In this document: positions 20,991 through 31,377 of the stretch, one piece after another
How positions within the stretch are numbered: the stretch's first letter is position 1
Layout of the letters: each line of letters begins with the position of its first letter
Assembly: GCA_039105265.1 (NCBI GenBank)
Contig: JAPFFF010000001.1
Coordinates: forward strand, 6,262,001 to 6,326,000
Source of the DNA: Tritrichomonas musculus
Taxonomy: Eukaryota; Parabasalia; Tritrichomonadida; Tritrichomonadidae
Reading direction: 5' to 3'
Length of the DNA stretch: 64,000 nt
Translations under genes and position numbers: made by a program
The notes under the pieces: generated by a model
The model's database searches: none
What the model was told of the DNA's origin: nothing
The model's input: the letters and a program-made list of their open reading frames with translations, nothing else

Positions 20991-21455
20991 ATGCCTCCAA
21001 AAAATGAAATTCCAGATGCAGTTGCACGTGAACCGCCAGCGTCCTTTCACAAGATGAACAAAAGCGACTTTTGCTGGCTTTCTGATAAAATATACATCGA
21101 TTTCAAAGTAAAGAATAAAAAATATAGAGCCGATCTCGGCTTGCTTGCCTTCATCGCATATGATTTGCCATTCATTAAGCGTTGTTACACAGTGAAGTGG
21201 GGCGTTGGTGTCTGGATTGAAATTGATAATAACCGTTATTATTCTAAGAAAAAGTGGAATGTCTTGTTGAACGATGAAAAAGTGCCAATCGAATATGAGC
21301 AAACTTACGAAAATGGAATAACAATGAGACTGATGCGCAGCAAATTAATCCAAGATGGAAAAATCATACCACTTGACATATCTGGACAGAATGGCGCTTT
21401 TGTATATTCAATACATCCATTATTATTGCCTATCAGAATCTTGAAAACTCTTTAA
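20991..21455 (+). CDS. Unrecognised 154-aa protein; upstream frame open without ATG
   Basis: The first in-frame ATG is at 20,991. From there 154 residues follow, starting MPPKNEIPDAVAREPP, with a compact aromatic-rich body (FCWLSDKIYIDFKV, WGVGVWIEIDNN) and a hydrophobic C-terminus. I do not recognise the family. The frame stays open another 43+ codons upstream to the edge of the 2.18-kb element. That stretch (KYPFKEQ, FIESWRYGLHS) reads like real protein, but it contains no ATG. The element lies about 150 bp upstream of the ATG. In the sequence restored by removing one target duplication, a TAA still precedes this frame. Possible readings are a gene whose 5' end has decayed, a short real gene with a shorter N-terminus, or an unrecognised upstream exon. 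Confidence 0.5.
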   Translation: MPPKNEIPDAVAREPPASFHKMNKSDFCWLSDKIYIDFKVKNKKYRADLGLLAFIAYDLPFIKRCYTVKWGVGVWIEIDNNRYYSKKKWNVLLNDEKVPIEYEQTYENGITMRLMRSKLIQDGKIIPLDISGQNGAFVYSIHPLLLPIRILKTL

Positions 21456-21465
21456 TTTTGTTTGC

Positions 21466-22488
21466 TTTTTTTTTTTTTTTTTTTATATAGAAAAAAAAGG
21501 GTTCGACTTTTGGCGGTTATCATATTCTAAAATTATAAAAAATTAATAATAAATAATATTAGCATTATCAATAACATGATGTAATTTTAAATATGAAGCC
21601 GATTCTATTACCCAAAATAGAGATATTTCACTAAAAAAAAATAAAAACAGAAAAAGTTTAACTTTTGAAAGGGGAAAATATTTTTGAGTTCTTATCTAAT
21701 TTCCACTATTCAAAGGGATTTTGGGAATTTGTAAATATCCAAATATATAAATATTTTATAACCTTCATATCATATATTCTTTTTTCATAATTTTATTTAC
21801 ATATTTTTAATTAATTAAAAATTAATTAATTGAATATCATATAAGATAATATTATTTAAGAAAAATAAAATTGAATTAATACGTTATTATAATTAATTCT
21901 CAATTGTGATATACAAATAAACTGTGTTAAAATGTAAAAATATATTTTATAATAATATAAATGTGATTTAAAATATATATAGAAAATATATTATCATTAA
22001 TATGAGGATAATACTGATATATTATTAAAAAATAAGCATTTGTTAATAAAAATAATATATTTTCAAAATTCTGATGTTATCAAAATGATTTTTTCAAAAA
22101 CTAGCATTTAATTCAATTTTAAATTCAAAATTTTTATTTAGAAAAAATAATAATTTCTTGAATATCAATAATATATTTTATTAAAAATTATTATTATATT
22201 TCTAAGCTACATATAAATAATGTGAATAGTAAATCATTTAAGAAAATACCTAAAGTAGCATAATAAAAACACAATTTTTAATGATTTTTGGAATAAATAA
22301 TGAATTATTTAATTTTTATGATATAATAAATGAATCCGAATTTTATTTAATATTGATTTAAAAATTTATTAATTAAAATGAATATCTAATTTTTAAGATA
22401 TTATTATTTTTCAATCAAAAAAATTTGAGAGAGTCGACCCCTTTTATAGAAAATAAAAAAAAAAAAAAAAAAAAAAAATTGAATTTAT
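21466..22488. mobile_element. About 1-kb A+T-rich element bounded by T-tract/GTCGAC inverted ends
   Basis: The left end is a run of 19 T, then ATATAG and AAAAAAAAGGGTTCGACTTT (up to about 21,510). The right end is AGAGTCGACCCCTTTTATAG, then AAAAT and a run of about 22 A (22,428-22,488). The two ends are inverted copies of one pattern: T-run, A/T hexamer, A-run, GGG, TCGACT. The interior is A+T-rich and has no coding frame. I cannot see a target duplication because the outer limits are homopolymers. It fits a miniature inverted-repeat element, but the homopolymer ends make the exact boundaries uncertain. It occupies nearly all of the gap between the 154-aa gene and the second BEACH gene. Confidence 0.55.
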
Positions 22489-22779
22489 ATTTCAGCTTCT
22501 ATTTTCAACAAGATTTAATAACAGCGATTAAAGCAAAAACAAATTAAAGACTTCATTAATGAAATGTGGTTGATTGCTTTAAAACATTTAAGAACTTATT
22601 GAAAACTTTAAATTAATGCGTTTCAATAATTTTTAGTGATCAAAAATACATATGATTGTTGTTCACTGGTGATTCATTGTAAGCTAATCAAATAATAGCA
22701 AAATCTGATAACTTAGATAGGTGGATAGATAAATTTTACTAACAAAATAAAAAATATATATAAAATAAAATAAAAAAAA

Positions 22780-25700
22780 TTATCTGTATGGTATGAAGTA
22801 AACAGTAGAGCTAGAAGCATGAGCAATAATAGCGCAAACTGAAGGCAAGTACTGGACCGAAATGATTCTTTCGTGGCATGCGGCAATTTGTTCCATGTGG
22901 TTAGGATAATATGCTTCGAACACAAAAATATTTCCAATAGGGTCAGTACAACAAATAAAGTCAAATCCACTCTGATCTTTAAATGTTGTCCATTGATAAA
23001 TTTCAAAATCGATTGCAACTTTTTTAATCAAGAATGAATTAATGGTGAACAAGTAAAGGAATCCAGGAGTGAACAAGACAATAAATCCGAAGCTCTCGGT
23101 AGAAATGATTTTTTCAATAATAACAATTGAATTTGAGTTGAGCTTGACCGAATTTAAAGGAATTTTTTGTTCGACCGAATAAGTTCTCAAAAATCCGTCA
23201 TTTGTTGTGCAAATGAAGATTCCGTAGGACTGATTAACCGCCACTGCTGATATAGATTCTATACTAATAGAGAACAGTGAATTAGGCACGAAATCCGGGA
23301 ACCTCCAAAATTTGACACTTCCACTTTTTGTGGCAGTTATCAATTCACCAAAATTCGTTCCGCCCAAGGCGAAATCAATTGACCCTATTTTTGAATTTAC
23401 AGTTTTCAGCTGCTCGAAGTTGACGCAGTGAATTCTCTCCGATTTCTCATCGAACACAAAGACGGTCTCCCTTTCAACCGCGTATTTTGCGTCAGACGGA
23501 ATTTTCAATTTTAACGGACTTAAATAAACGGGCTCCGCCTCCTTCGTGCCAAAATTCACCGAGTACCGCTGTATCGTTCCGTCGAAGAAGCAAACGATGA
23601 CACGGACAATTCCGTTCTTCTCAAATATGAAGCCGTTTCGTGAGGCCTTCACTTTCGGAATCTTAACCGAAATAAGCTTGTCAAATTGACAACGTCGGCG
23701 GTTAAGAATACGTTTGGGAAGCTTCGTGTCAAAAACTTGCGGAGGAACAGAACCGAGATTCTCAACCATCGTAGGAATGGCTTCCTTGGGAATCTCGTCA
23801 TTGTCCCAGGCAGACGTGTAGAGATACGGCATGAAAAGATTGCTCTGGCCAGTGCCCCACAAAAGTGACACCCACTCGCCTAGGTGAAGTGATACATACT
23901 CACTCTCAAGCATCTTCCTGTTCAGGTAGACATAGTCAACAATCGACGAGTAGTCCGTGTCAAGCTCGCCAATCTGGAAGTCGTCATCCTTCTTATAAAT
24001 GTGAATTGCATTTCCATTATCATCCAAAGTTTCACCTTTATTATCATTATTATTACCACTATTGTTGTTGTTATCATTATCATTATTATTGTTATTATTA
24101 CTATTGTTGTTATTATCATTATTATTGTTGTTATCATTAGTATTACTATTGTTGTTGTTGTTGTCGTTATCATTATCATTATTATTGTTATTATTGTTGT
24201 TATTATTATTATTGTTGTTATTATTATTGTTATTATCATTAGTATTGCTGTTGTTGTTGTTATTTTCATCGTTGTCGTTGGTTTGGGTGGTGTCACTTTT
24301 TGTCGTGTCGTCGGATTCATTGCTTGGTTCTTCTGTGTCACTGTTGGTGGTTTTATCTGGGTCGTCGATTTTTTCTTTGTTGTTTAAGGTGCTGCTTTGA
24401 ATTGGTTTTGTGTTGCTTGTGCTTTCTTCAGTGTCACTGTCTGTCTTGCTGTCTTCAGAATCATTGTTTACCTTGCTTTCTTTGTCGTTGTTTTTAACAT
24501 CTTTAGGTTTAATGTTTGTTGTTCCCGATGTCTTTCTTCTTTTATTTGGGTGCTGGATGTCGTCCGAGTTGGTTTCTCTTGATACCATTATGTAGCTATT
24601 TCTGGCTTCTTCATCTTTATTGTCTGAATTATCACTGCTGCTGTTGCTTGAAGTGTCAAGATTAATTTCAACACCGCTGCTGCTTGAAGTTCTATCGTCA
24701 TAAATGACGTCGCTATTTATGCTGTTCTGGTCGCTGTTATCATCCGAAGATTTTTTATTGTCACTTATTCTATTTGAGTAGCCGCTGTCGTCGCTTACGA
24801 AGTCACTGACGCTGTCGACAGTAATGACTGTCTTTGTGGCTGTGTTTGCATCTTTTCTGTTCAAATTGCTGTAAAAAGAGTCAGTGTCATGCAGTGAATG
24901 TTTGCTTTCATCTGATGAATTCTCCATCTCTTTTTTGCTGCTCGCTTCGGTGTCAATGACTTCTGTTTTAGTTTCACTAGTAACCGAAAAATCATCAGAA
25001 CTTGAATTCCCGTTATTTTCGCCTTTTGCAAAAGGTTCTGCAACTTCGTAACCTCTTTTTGTCGACTTCTTCCGATTCAAGTCGAGGAACATTTCAGGGA
25101 AACAAAAGAACTCAGGTGTTGCTTCTTTCCATTCGTCTCCGTTTAGCAATGTTTTGAAGAATGTTGGCATTGATCTAAACATTCTTTCAATTGCGTCGAA
25201 ATGGCCGTCATGGATCTTCAAATGGAGAGACGTGTAAGGCTCAATTCGGACAAAGTAATAAGCAAGAAGCATAGCATTTGAAGGTGATGTTCCAAACATG
25301 TAACCGTTCATTTCTAAAAGTTGAGAGAAATGTTGTAAACGGTTAGAATTCTGCATCGTTATTGGTTCACTTAGGTCCCTCTTTTTTCCATCGGGCAGAA
25401 TGACCCATGGGAAAATGACACCATTTTGAGGATCTTGGAAACTTCGACCAGTGTGCATGTTCAATCTAAGTAAGAAGTCAAAATTGGTCATTTCACCTTT
25501 TGCCCATTTTTCAACGAGTCCATTTTGTGAGATGAATTTTGAATAGTCAGAATCTTCCCTTTCAATTAAGTTCTTCATTCGAATATGTTGAAAGACACGA
25601 AGAACTTGTGATGCTGAATTGGGAGCGAAATCAAGCAAATAAGAAAGTCCTTCGGTTGTGAAGAATTCAATAGCTGTTGGCTTTTGCAGTCTATTTCTAG

Positions 25701-28700
25701 TCAAAATGTAACGAAGAGAAGATGTCTTAATAATGATATGAGAACCTTCTTTAATGGTTATAATTAACATGTTCTTGCAAATGAATAACGTTGCTTCTTT
25801 CGATGAACTTACCGTGATCTTGTGACACTCAAATTGAGCTATAATTTTGGTATGATTTATACTTGATAGAAATTGATTCATTTTTTTCTGAATCGAATTT
25901 CTATCGTCGTATTTATGTCGATCATATGATCTTTCATCCGAGTTTTTAATCACTTTCTTCAGCAAAATTGAGTTGAAATCACTTGAAAAAGTGAACATTC
26001 GCTTCCACAAGTACTTGTTTGGCTGGACGTAGATTTCTGGTCCTAATGGAGTGAAGTCGTGAATGAACTTGGACTTCATTTTCATCATTTCTTTTGAGTT
26101 TTCAATCAGTTCAGCTTGGAATGATGTCAATGGATCTTCAATGACGGTTGTCTTGACTTCACTCACTGGCTTTTTGAATTGATTGAAAAACTGGATCATT
26201 TGTGAGGCCTTGTATCGTGTAACGTCTTTTGACAACTTCAATAAAGGAATGATCGTGTTGTTTATAAGACGGTTGATCTTTTTAAAGACAGAAAAAATTT
26301 TCTTTTGTTTTTCAAAGTTCTTTGATTCTGAAATCTCAGAGTCAATGTTTTCATTAGTGATATCGTCATCTTCATCGTCACTTTCATCTTCATTTCGACT
26401 TTCAGAATGATCTTTTTTATTTTTTTCTTTATATTTCGAAGAGAAAGTAGATCTTCTTTTTGACATTGACTCTAATTTAATGTTACTATTATTTTCTGTC
26501 TCCGTTTCTGTTTCAGTCTCATTTGTGGTGTTGTTGCTTGTTTCTTCAAGATCTTCTTGATCAAAGTTTGGTGCTGAAATATGAGCTCTAAAGACAGAAT
26601 TGTTCAATCTTGTGTCGAGTTCTTCATCACTTTCATCTGGATAAAAAGATTCATATAAATGAGAATCAAAGAGACTCATGTCTAATTTCTTCTTGCCTTT
26701 AAGGCATTCGTATTCATACAAGTATTTAAAGAGCTTTAAGTATGAGTTCGACTTGTTGACTCTCTTTGATAACAAGTGTGAATAATGCTTGATTTCAGAT
26801 GTCGTTGGAAGGATGTTCACGTTAAAAATAAAGTCAAGATTGTCAGACAAATGAAGAGCTTCAAAAAGATCATGCATTGAATAAACGGTCTTCTTTTTAG
26901 GAATAGGATTAAAATTTTCCTCTGAAAAAGGAGAACGATAGAAGGTATTGAGAACTCTGTTTGAAATTGGATTCAAATTAAAATTAATGAATCTATTGAA
27001 GAACAGAATTTTCAAGAATAAATCAAGATCTTTCGAGCTCATTGATGAACCTTTTTCTTCATAAATTTCGGCCATAATATGATTCTGCACAGAGAAGGCA
27101 TCCAAGGTTGTCAATGATTGAAATACTTTCAAAATTGTGAAGACAGTATTCAATGACTCATTATCAATTTTCAAAGACGATGAGAAATTGAATACAGATG
27201 TCGGTTTGTCGTCGTCTTGAAAAACAGGTAATTGAAGAAGTGCTTGAATTGGTGACGATGAATTGTTAAGGATCATTTTAGCAATGAAAACCGATATTTT
27301 TCTTTGTACTTCTTCAGTTGTTTCTAATGCAAAAATAATCGGCCAAATCATCCAAAATGGGCAACTTAAAATTCGATTCCTTCTTTTAACGTCATTTGCG
27401 AAATTTAACAATAAATCAGCCAAATCATTTTGAATTGATTTTTGGCTACGCAAAGCGCCGAAAATTCCAAGAACAAACAATTCAGGAAAACGCTTAATAT
27501 CGTCCAAAAAACCGTCATACCAAAACGGTTTTTCCATTAAATAGCTTAAAATTATAGCAGCATTATAAAACTCACGACTTGTTTTATAAATGCATTTACA
27601 GAACAAATGAAAGAGTTCATAATTCGATTGGAAATCAAATTTTAACAATAAAACAAAATGATGAATGTTTGGTGTGTTAAATGAAATTAATTGCGGATAA
27701 AAAAGAAGTAAATGTTCAACTAATTTCTTATCGTTTGACATTAGTAATGTTGATAAATAAATGTCAACGTCATTTGAAGTCAATGAAAGTTTTGCACGAT
27801 TCAGCATTAAATTATCAAAAAAAGGAATGAAAACATTTTGATCTGCTTTTAATTTCAGCTGTTCAGGAGAGAAATAAATTCGAACAATTCCAAAAACTTT
27901 TTTGAAAAAAGTGTCACCCAAAAAGTAAGAAGTACAAGCTTCAAACAAATCAGAACAAATATGTTGAACTATTTGCTGAAGTTCAGATTTTTCAGCTTTA
28001 ATCCAAATTTCAAAATTCAAAAGAATATTGTCAATTAAAGAGAATTGGTCTTTCTCAGTTTGACATTCACTCAATAAAGAAAAGAATTCTAAATAATGAA
28101 GATATAACAACGGTTGTTTTGTTGTTATAAAAAAGCAAGGAAGAGTTCGAAATGTTTTAACTACAGCAGGTCCAAACAGCCCTTTTAATGAACCAATTAA
28201 TTGAATAGAATATTCGGGCGTGCATTTATCAAAAGAATCAAAAATAGGTAAAAATCTTTCATTTGGATATTGGTAACTTAAAACATTGATCAAATTAGAA
28301 GGTCCTCTGTTATCTGTATTAGCATGAATTTGTTTCTTCGTTTGATAACCTGAAACAACAGGAAATCCAAAAACTGGATTGTATTTAAAACAAGCATTTT
28401 CAAATCTATTTTGATAAATGTCATTAAGTTCAGTTGTGGCCAATCGATAGTCATAATAATAAAAGCCATAAAGTTGATAAATACAAGATAAAAGACCTCG
28501 ATTTCCGTGGAATCTTGTCGAGGTTCCAACAACAAATTTGGCATATAATGACTTCGATGATTTCACTGGAATCATAAGTGCACTAATTTCATTTGATAGG
28601 TTTACTTGTGTTGTCATTTCAACAGTTTTGTAATTAACTTTAAAATTGACAACTACAAAAAACCATGAATTTGTTGGAACATTCTTAATTAGTGTGTCAA

Positions 28701-31377
28701 TTCTTGGCTTGTTTTTATGGTTCTGCTGAGATATGCATTGCAATGAATCATTCAACAAGTACAACTCTAAAAATGTAAATTTAGGTAAATCAATCTTAAA
28801 AATGGTCGATTTGACTTGCAATTTCATCGATAAAAATGAATCAACATAGAGCCAAAAGATGATCGTGCTGTTCTTCAAATATTCAGAGAAAGGAATGTCA
28901 TTTATCTCTAAGAATGGAGGTGAAATTCCGATTGGATAAGCAATCGTCGAAATTGGAATAATTTTCGAACGAAGAGGAGAAACACGATCTAAAAACTTAG
29001 AGGCTATTGGAGAAAACTGTCCATCTTCACGTGGTGAAATGATCTTCAACATCCTCTCAGCAACAACTTCAGAACTTCGCGTAGATGCGGTCCTCAGAAA
29101 AAGTGGAATTGTGAAGTCAAAAAGTTCATCTTCTTTTTTGATATTTTTGATGAAACTTCGTCTGAAATCGAAATCTTTCGGAAAATTAAGAATCATTTCA
29201 AGAAGGAGCAGATCAATTTCACCTTCATATAAAGAAATGCGGTTATACGATGAATAATCACACAATCTTAACATTTCACTTGACAACAATTCATATTCTT
29301 CAAAATTCATAAAAACCGAAAAAACCGTTGTCAAAATCAAAGGATTTGTGATTAAAAAAAGACTTCCAACTTCGACATTTGTGTTCATTCTCAACATTGA
29401 AAACAATTGATCTTTCCACTTTTGAGAAGTGACGTAAACCTTTGGAATTATCTCACTCATTTTTGAGAAGACTCCGTTTACAAAGAAACAATGATGCGTC
29501 TTGCTGAGCATTGAATTAATCAAGTCTAATGTCATTGACAAAATTTTCTCATTTTGATTAATTTCGAGGAAATTAAATAAAGACAAAAGAACAGTTGATG
29601 TTGTTTCGGGTTCATTGATGATTGAGTTTGTTACGTAATTCATTAAAACGGTAACAAGTTCATCATCAATATTTGAGTAGCTTAAGATGTCAAAAGCATT
29701 CTTTAAGAAAATGCAATTTGAAATTCTTTGTTCTTTATCAAGACGCGCAAAAAGTGACTGAGAAAACGACTTCTCTGACAAAGAAGGAAGGAAGTTATTA
29801 AGAACCAAATCAGAAGGAAGTGGATTCATGAAAATATCAAAGATTAAAGTGAAAACGGCACTTCTCGCTTGGACTGCCATATATCGAGTTTCAATGCTCA
29901 TGTTGAAGCTGATGCAGCCAAGACGATGTTGGACTGTCAGAAGGCTTTGCAAGGTTGATTGAGAGCAAAGAGAAGATGGAATCACGTTAGGTAAATGATT
30001 CATGACACGAATGACTGCTTCAGCAAACAAAAATGGATAATTTCTGAGCCTATCAAAAAGTTTCGATAGAAATTTTTGACCATGAAAAATAAAGATCATT
30101 ATTGCTTTTTCACGGTAAAAAGACGTTATTTCAAAGCCTTCTGTGCAATTGAATAAAGTGACAGATGGTACAAAAAGAGAATCACACATTAGCGCATCAA
30201 AAGCCGGTTCTTCAATATCATGATAAAACTTAACGTGCGTCATAAAGTATTGAAAACATAAATAGTCTTTTAAATCATAGTTTTCTTTCATCAAATCAGC
30301 ATAGGCATTGAAAAATGAATTAATGTGACGATAGTGAACATCATCTAGAATCGATACTATGCTTTTTACTTGCTTCCGAAGTTCCTTTGGTAGATAAGCA
30401 CCTGTTGTTTTCTCTCTGTCAATCTCTGGTATTTTGTATTGGTCGTTTAAATCATCAACAATTTCATCATTTGAATCGGAATTGATCGCCGTGGTGTTTT
30501 CATATTCATTCTTCCACTCTGAAAATTCAAAATCTATCGGTTGGCAAAATAAGGTCGAATTGGTGTCAAAATCTGACGGTTGTGATGAAATGGCTTTCGG
30601 TAAGAGTGAATAAAGCTTTGAAACATTTTTTGATGGACGATTTTTGGAAAGTAATGGAAGAAGTGTTAAGGTATCTTGATCTAGGATTTTAACTTTTTCT
30701 TTGATGACGTTAGATAATGTCGTATCGTCAAAATCTATGCTTTCTTTAATAAATGTAGTAAGAAGTGTTCGTATTGAGGTATAAATTTGTTCTTGTGCTT
30801 CATTGTCATCATTTGGTGCTTTTTCTAGGACTTTGGCCATGGTTGAAAGTGAATTTGGTAAATCTGAATAATTTAATGAAATATGTTGGCAGATTAATGT
30901 AATAAGGTCTGATGGAAATGTATCATCGATGAGAGTTACTGAATGATTTAAAATCGTTAGATAAAGAAATGAAGTTAGCCTCTTATTTATTGCATTAGTA
31001 AAAAATGATAAAGTCGTTAAAACATTCGTAAGATCTTCAATATATGTCTCGGAAAAATCCTGGAATAAGAAAGATATACAATTAGAGAAACAGATAGTTA
31101 ATAAAATACGATTATTATATTCAGATAAATTTGAAAATTGCCGAATTGCTTCAAGATCGGAGGAAGAGAAAATAAAAGTACTAGAAATGTCTGAAAGAGC
31201 TTCAATAACTGACATTTTCGAATTTAGTTTTTCGGAAATACCTTTCAAGATGTTTCTATCTAGAAATGGAATTGAGCATTGTCGGATAAAAGTAGAAAAT
31301 TTTGATGAATCTGTTGGAATACGTGGCTTGGTCGTAAAAAACTGGAGAATCTCAATGATTGGAGGTGATGACGCCAT
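22780..31377 (-). CDS. Giant BEACH-WD40 protein with a large insertion inside the BEACH domain
   Basis: 2,865 aa, intronless. Residues 1-800 look like an alpha-solenoid. A concanavalin-A-like module lies at ~829-980 (STIIFWLYVDSFL, NSWFFVVVNFKVN). Further helical repeats follow, then an acidic Ser/Glu/Asp-rich linker at ~1,590-1,680. The PH-BEACH domain is at ~1,838-1,930. BEACH begins at ~1,950 with EKWAKGEMTNFDFLLRLNM, GRSFQDPQNGVIFPWVIL, EPYTSLHLKIHDGHFD and TPEFFCFPEMFLDLN. It is then interrupted by about 350 Ser/Asp/Thr/Asn-rich residues before resuming as GELDTDYSSIVDYVYLNRKMLESEYVSLHLGEWVSLLWG. WD40-type repeats (~2,560-2,865) end the protein. The architecture matches the other BEACH protein here but the sequences are clearly diverged paralogues. 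A role as a membrane-traffic scaffold is inferred from the family. Confidence 0.93.
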   Translation of the reverse strand: MASSPPIIEILQFFTTKPRIPTDSSKFSTFIRQCSIPFLDRNILKGISEKLNSKMSVIEALSDISSTFIFSSSDLEAIRQFSNLSEYNNRILLTICFSNCISFLFQDFSETYIEDLTNVLTTLSFFTNAINKRLTSFLYLTILNHSVTLIDDTFPSDLITLICQHISLNYSDLPNSLSTMAKVLEKAPNDDNEAQEQIYTSIRTLLTTFIKESIDFDDTTLSNVIKEKVKILDQDTLTLLPLLSKNRPSKNVSKLYSLLPKAISSQPSDFDTNSTLFCQPIDFEFSEWKNEYENTTAINSDSNDEIVDDLNDQYKIPEIDREKTTGAYLPKELRKQVKSIVSILDDVHYRHINSFFNAYADLMKENYDLKDYLCFQYFMTHVKFYHDIEEPAFDALMCDSLFVPSVTLFNCTEGFEITSFYREKAIMIFIFHGQKFLSKLFDRLRNYPFLFAEAVIRVMNHLPNVIPSSLCSQSTLQSLLTVQHRLGCISFNMSIETRYMAVQARSAVFTLIFDIFMNPLPSDLVLNNFLPSLSEKSFSQSLFARLDKEQRISNCIFLKNAFDILSYSNIDDELVTVLMNYVTNSIINEPETTSTVLLSLFNFLEINQNEKILSMTLDLINSMLSKTHHCFFVNGVFSKMSEIIPKVYVTSQKWKDQLFSMLRMNTNVEVGSLFLITNPLILTTVFSVFMNFEEYELLSSEMLRLCDYSSYNRISLYEGEIDLLLLEMILNFPKDFDFRRSFIKNIKKEDELFDFTIPLFLRTASTRSSEVVAERMLKIISPREDGQFSPIASKFLDRVSPLRSKIIPISTIAYPIGISPPFLEINDIPFSEYLKNSTIIFWLYVDSFLSMKLQVKSTIFKIDLPKFTFLELYLLNDSLQCISQQNHKNKPRIDTLIKNVPTNSWFFVVVNFKVNYKTVEMTTQVNLSNEISALMIPVKSSKSLYAKFVVGTSTRFHGNRGLLSCIYQLYGFYYYDYRLATTELNDIYQNRFENACFKYNPVFGFPVVSGYQTKKQIHANTDNRGPSNLINVLSYQYPNERFLPIFDSFDKCTPEYSIQLIGSLKGLFGPAVVKTFRTLPCFFITTKQPLLYLHYLEFFSLLSECQTEKDQFSLIDNILLNFEIWIKAEKSELQQIVQHICSDLFEACTSYFLGDTFFKKVFGIVRIYFSPEQLKLKADQNVFIPFFDNLMLNRAKLSLTSNDVDIYLSTLLMSNDKKLVEHLLLFYPQLISFNTPNIHHFVLLLKFDFQSNYELFHLFCKCIYKTSREFYNAAIILSYLMEKPFWYDGFLDDIKRFPELFVLGIFGALRSQKSIQNDLADLLLNFANDVKRRNRILSCPFWMIWPIIFALETTEEVQRKISVFIAKMILNNSSSPIQALLQLPVFQDDDKPTSVFNFSSSLKIDNESLNTVFTILKVFQSLTTLDAFSVQNHIMAEIYEEKGSSMSSKDLDLFLKILFFNRFINFNLNPISNRVLNTFYRSPFSEENFNPIPKKKTVYSMHDLFEALHLSDNLDFIFNVNILPTTSEIKHYSHLLSKRVNKSNSYLKLFKYLYEYECLKGKKKLDMSLFDSHLYESFYPDESDEELDTRLNNSVFRAHISAPNFDQEDLEETSNNTTNETETETETENNSNIKLESMSKRRSTFSSKYKEKNKKDHSESRNEDESDDEDDDITNENIDSEISESKNFEKQKKIFSVFKKINRLINNTIIPLLKLSKDVTRYKASQMIQFFNQFKKPVSEVKTTVIEDPLTSFQAELIENSKEMMKMKSKFIHDFTPLGPEIYVQPNKYLWKRMFTFSSDFNSILLKKVIKNSDERSYDRHKYDDRNSIQKKMNQFLSSINHTKIIAQFECHKITVSSSKEATLFICKNMLIITIKEGSHIIIKTSSLRYILTRNRLQKPTAIEFFTTEGLSYLLDFAPNSASQVLRVFQHIRMKNLIEREDSDYSKFISQNGLVEKWAKGEMTNFDFLLRLNMHTGRSFQDPQNGVIFPWVILPDGKKRDLSEPITMQNSNRLQHFSQLLEMNGYMFGTSPSNAMLLAYYFVRIEPYTSLHLKIHDGHFDAIERMFRSMPTFFKTLLNGDEWKEATPEFFCFPEMFLDLNRKKSTKRGYEVAEPFAKGENNGNSSSDDFSVTSETKTEVIDTEASSKKEMENSSDESKHSLHDTDSFYSNLNRKDANTATKTVITVDSVSDFVSDDSGYSNRISDNKKSSDDNSDQNSINSDVIYDDRTSSSSGVEINLDTSSNSSSDNSDNKDEEARNSYIMVSRETNSDDIQHPNKRRKTSGTTNIKPKDVKNNDKESKVNNDSEDSKTDSDTEESTSNTKPIQSSTLNNKEKIDDPDKTTNSDTEEPSNESDDTTKSDTTQTNDNDENNNNNSNTNDNNNNNNNNNNNNNNNNNNNDNDNDNNNNNSNTNDNNNNNDNNNNSNNNNNNDNDNNNNSGNNNDNKGETLDDNGNAIHIYKKDDDFQIGELDTDYSSIVDYVYLNRKMLESEYVSLHLGEWVSLLWGTGQSNLFMPYLYTSAWDNDEIPKEAIPTMVENLGSVPPQVFDTKLPKRILNRRRCQFDKLISVKIPKVKASRNGFIFEKNGIVRVIVCFFDGTIQRYSVNFGTKEAEPVYLSPLKLKIPSDAKYAVERETVFVFDEKSERIHCVNFEQLKTVNSKIGSIDFALGGTNFGELITATKSGSVKFWRFPDFVPNSLFSISIESISAVAVNQSYGIFICTTNDGFLRTYSVEQKIPLNSVKLNSNSIVIIEKIISTESFGFIVLFTPGFLYLFTINSFLIKKVAIDFEIYQWTTFKDQSGFDFICCTDPIGNIFVFEAYYPNHMEQIAACHERIISVQYLPSVCAIIAHASSSTVYFIPYR
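24045..24262. repeat. Triplet-repeat tract encoding poly-Asn/Asp inside the BEACH gene
   Basis: On the plus strand this is an imperfect array of ATT, GTT and ATC triplets. On the coding (minus) strand it gives AAT, AAC and GAT codons and a run of about 75 Asn with interspersed Asp, Ser, Thr and Gly. Codons are mixed rather than a pure AAT run, which points to old repeat expansion followed by point change, or to selection for the amino acid. Long open frames reported in other registers across this tract are by-products of the triplet periodicity. Confidence 0.9.

Noticed and set aside
24001-24400. Long open frames on both strands over the poly-Asn tract
   Set aside because: Triplet periodicity opens all registers; the BEACH frame is the one with flanking conserved sequence.
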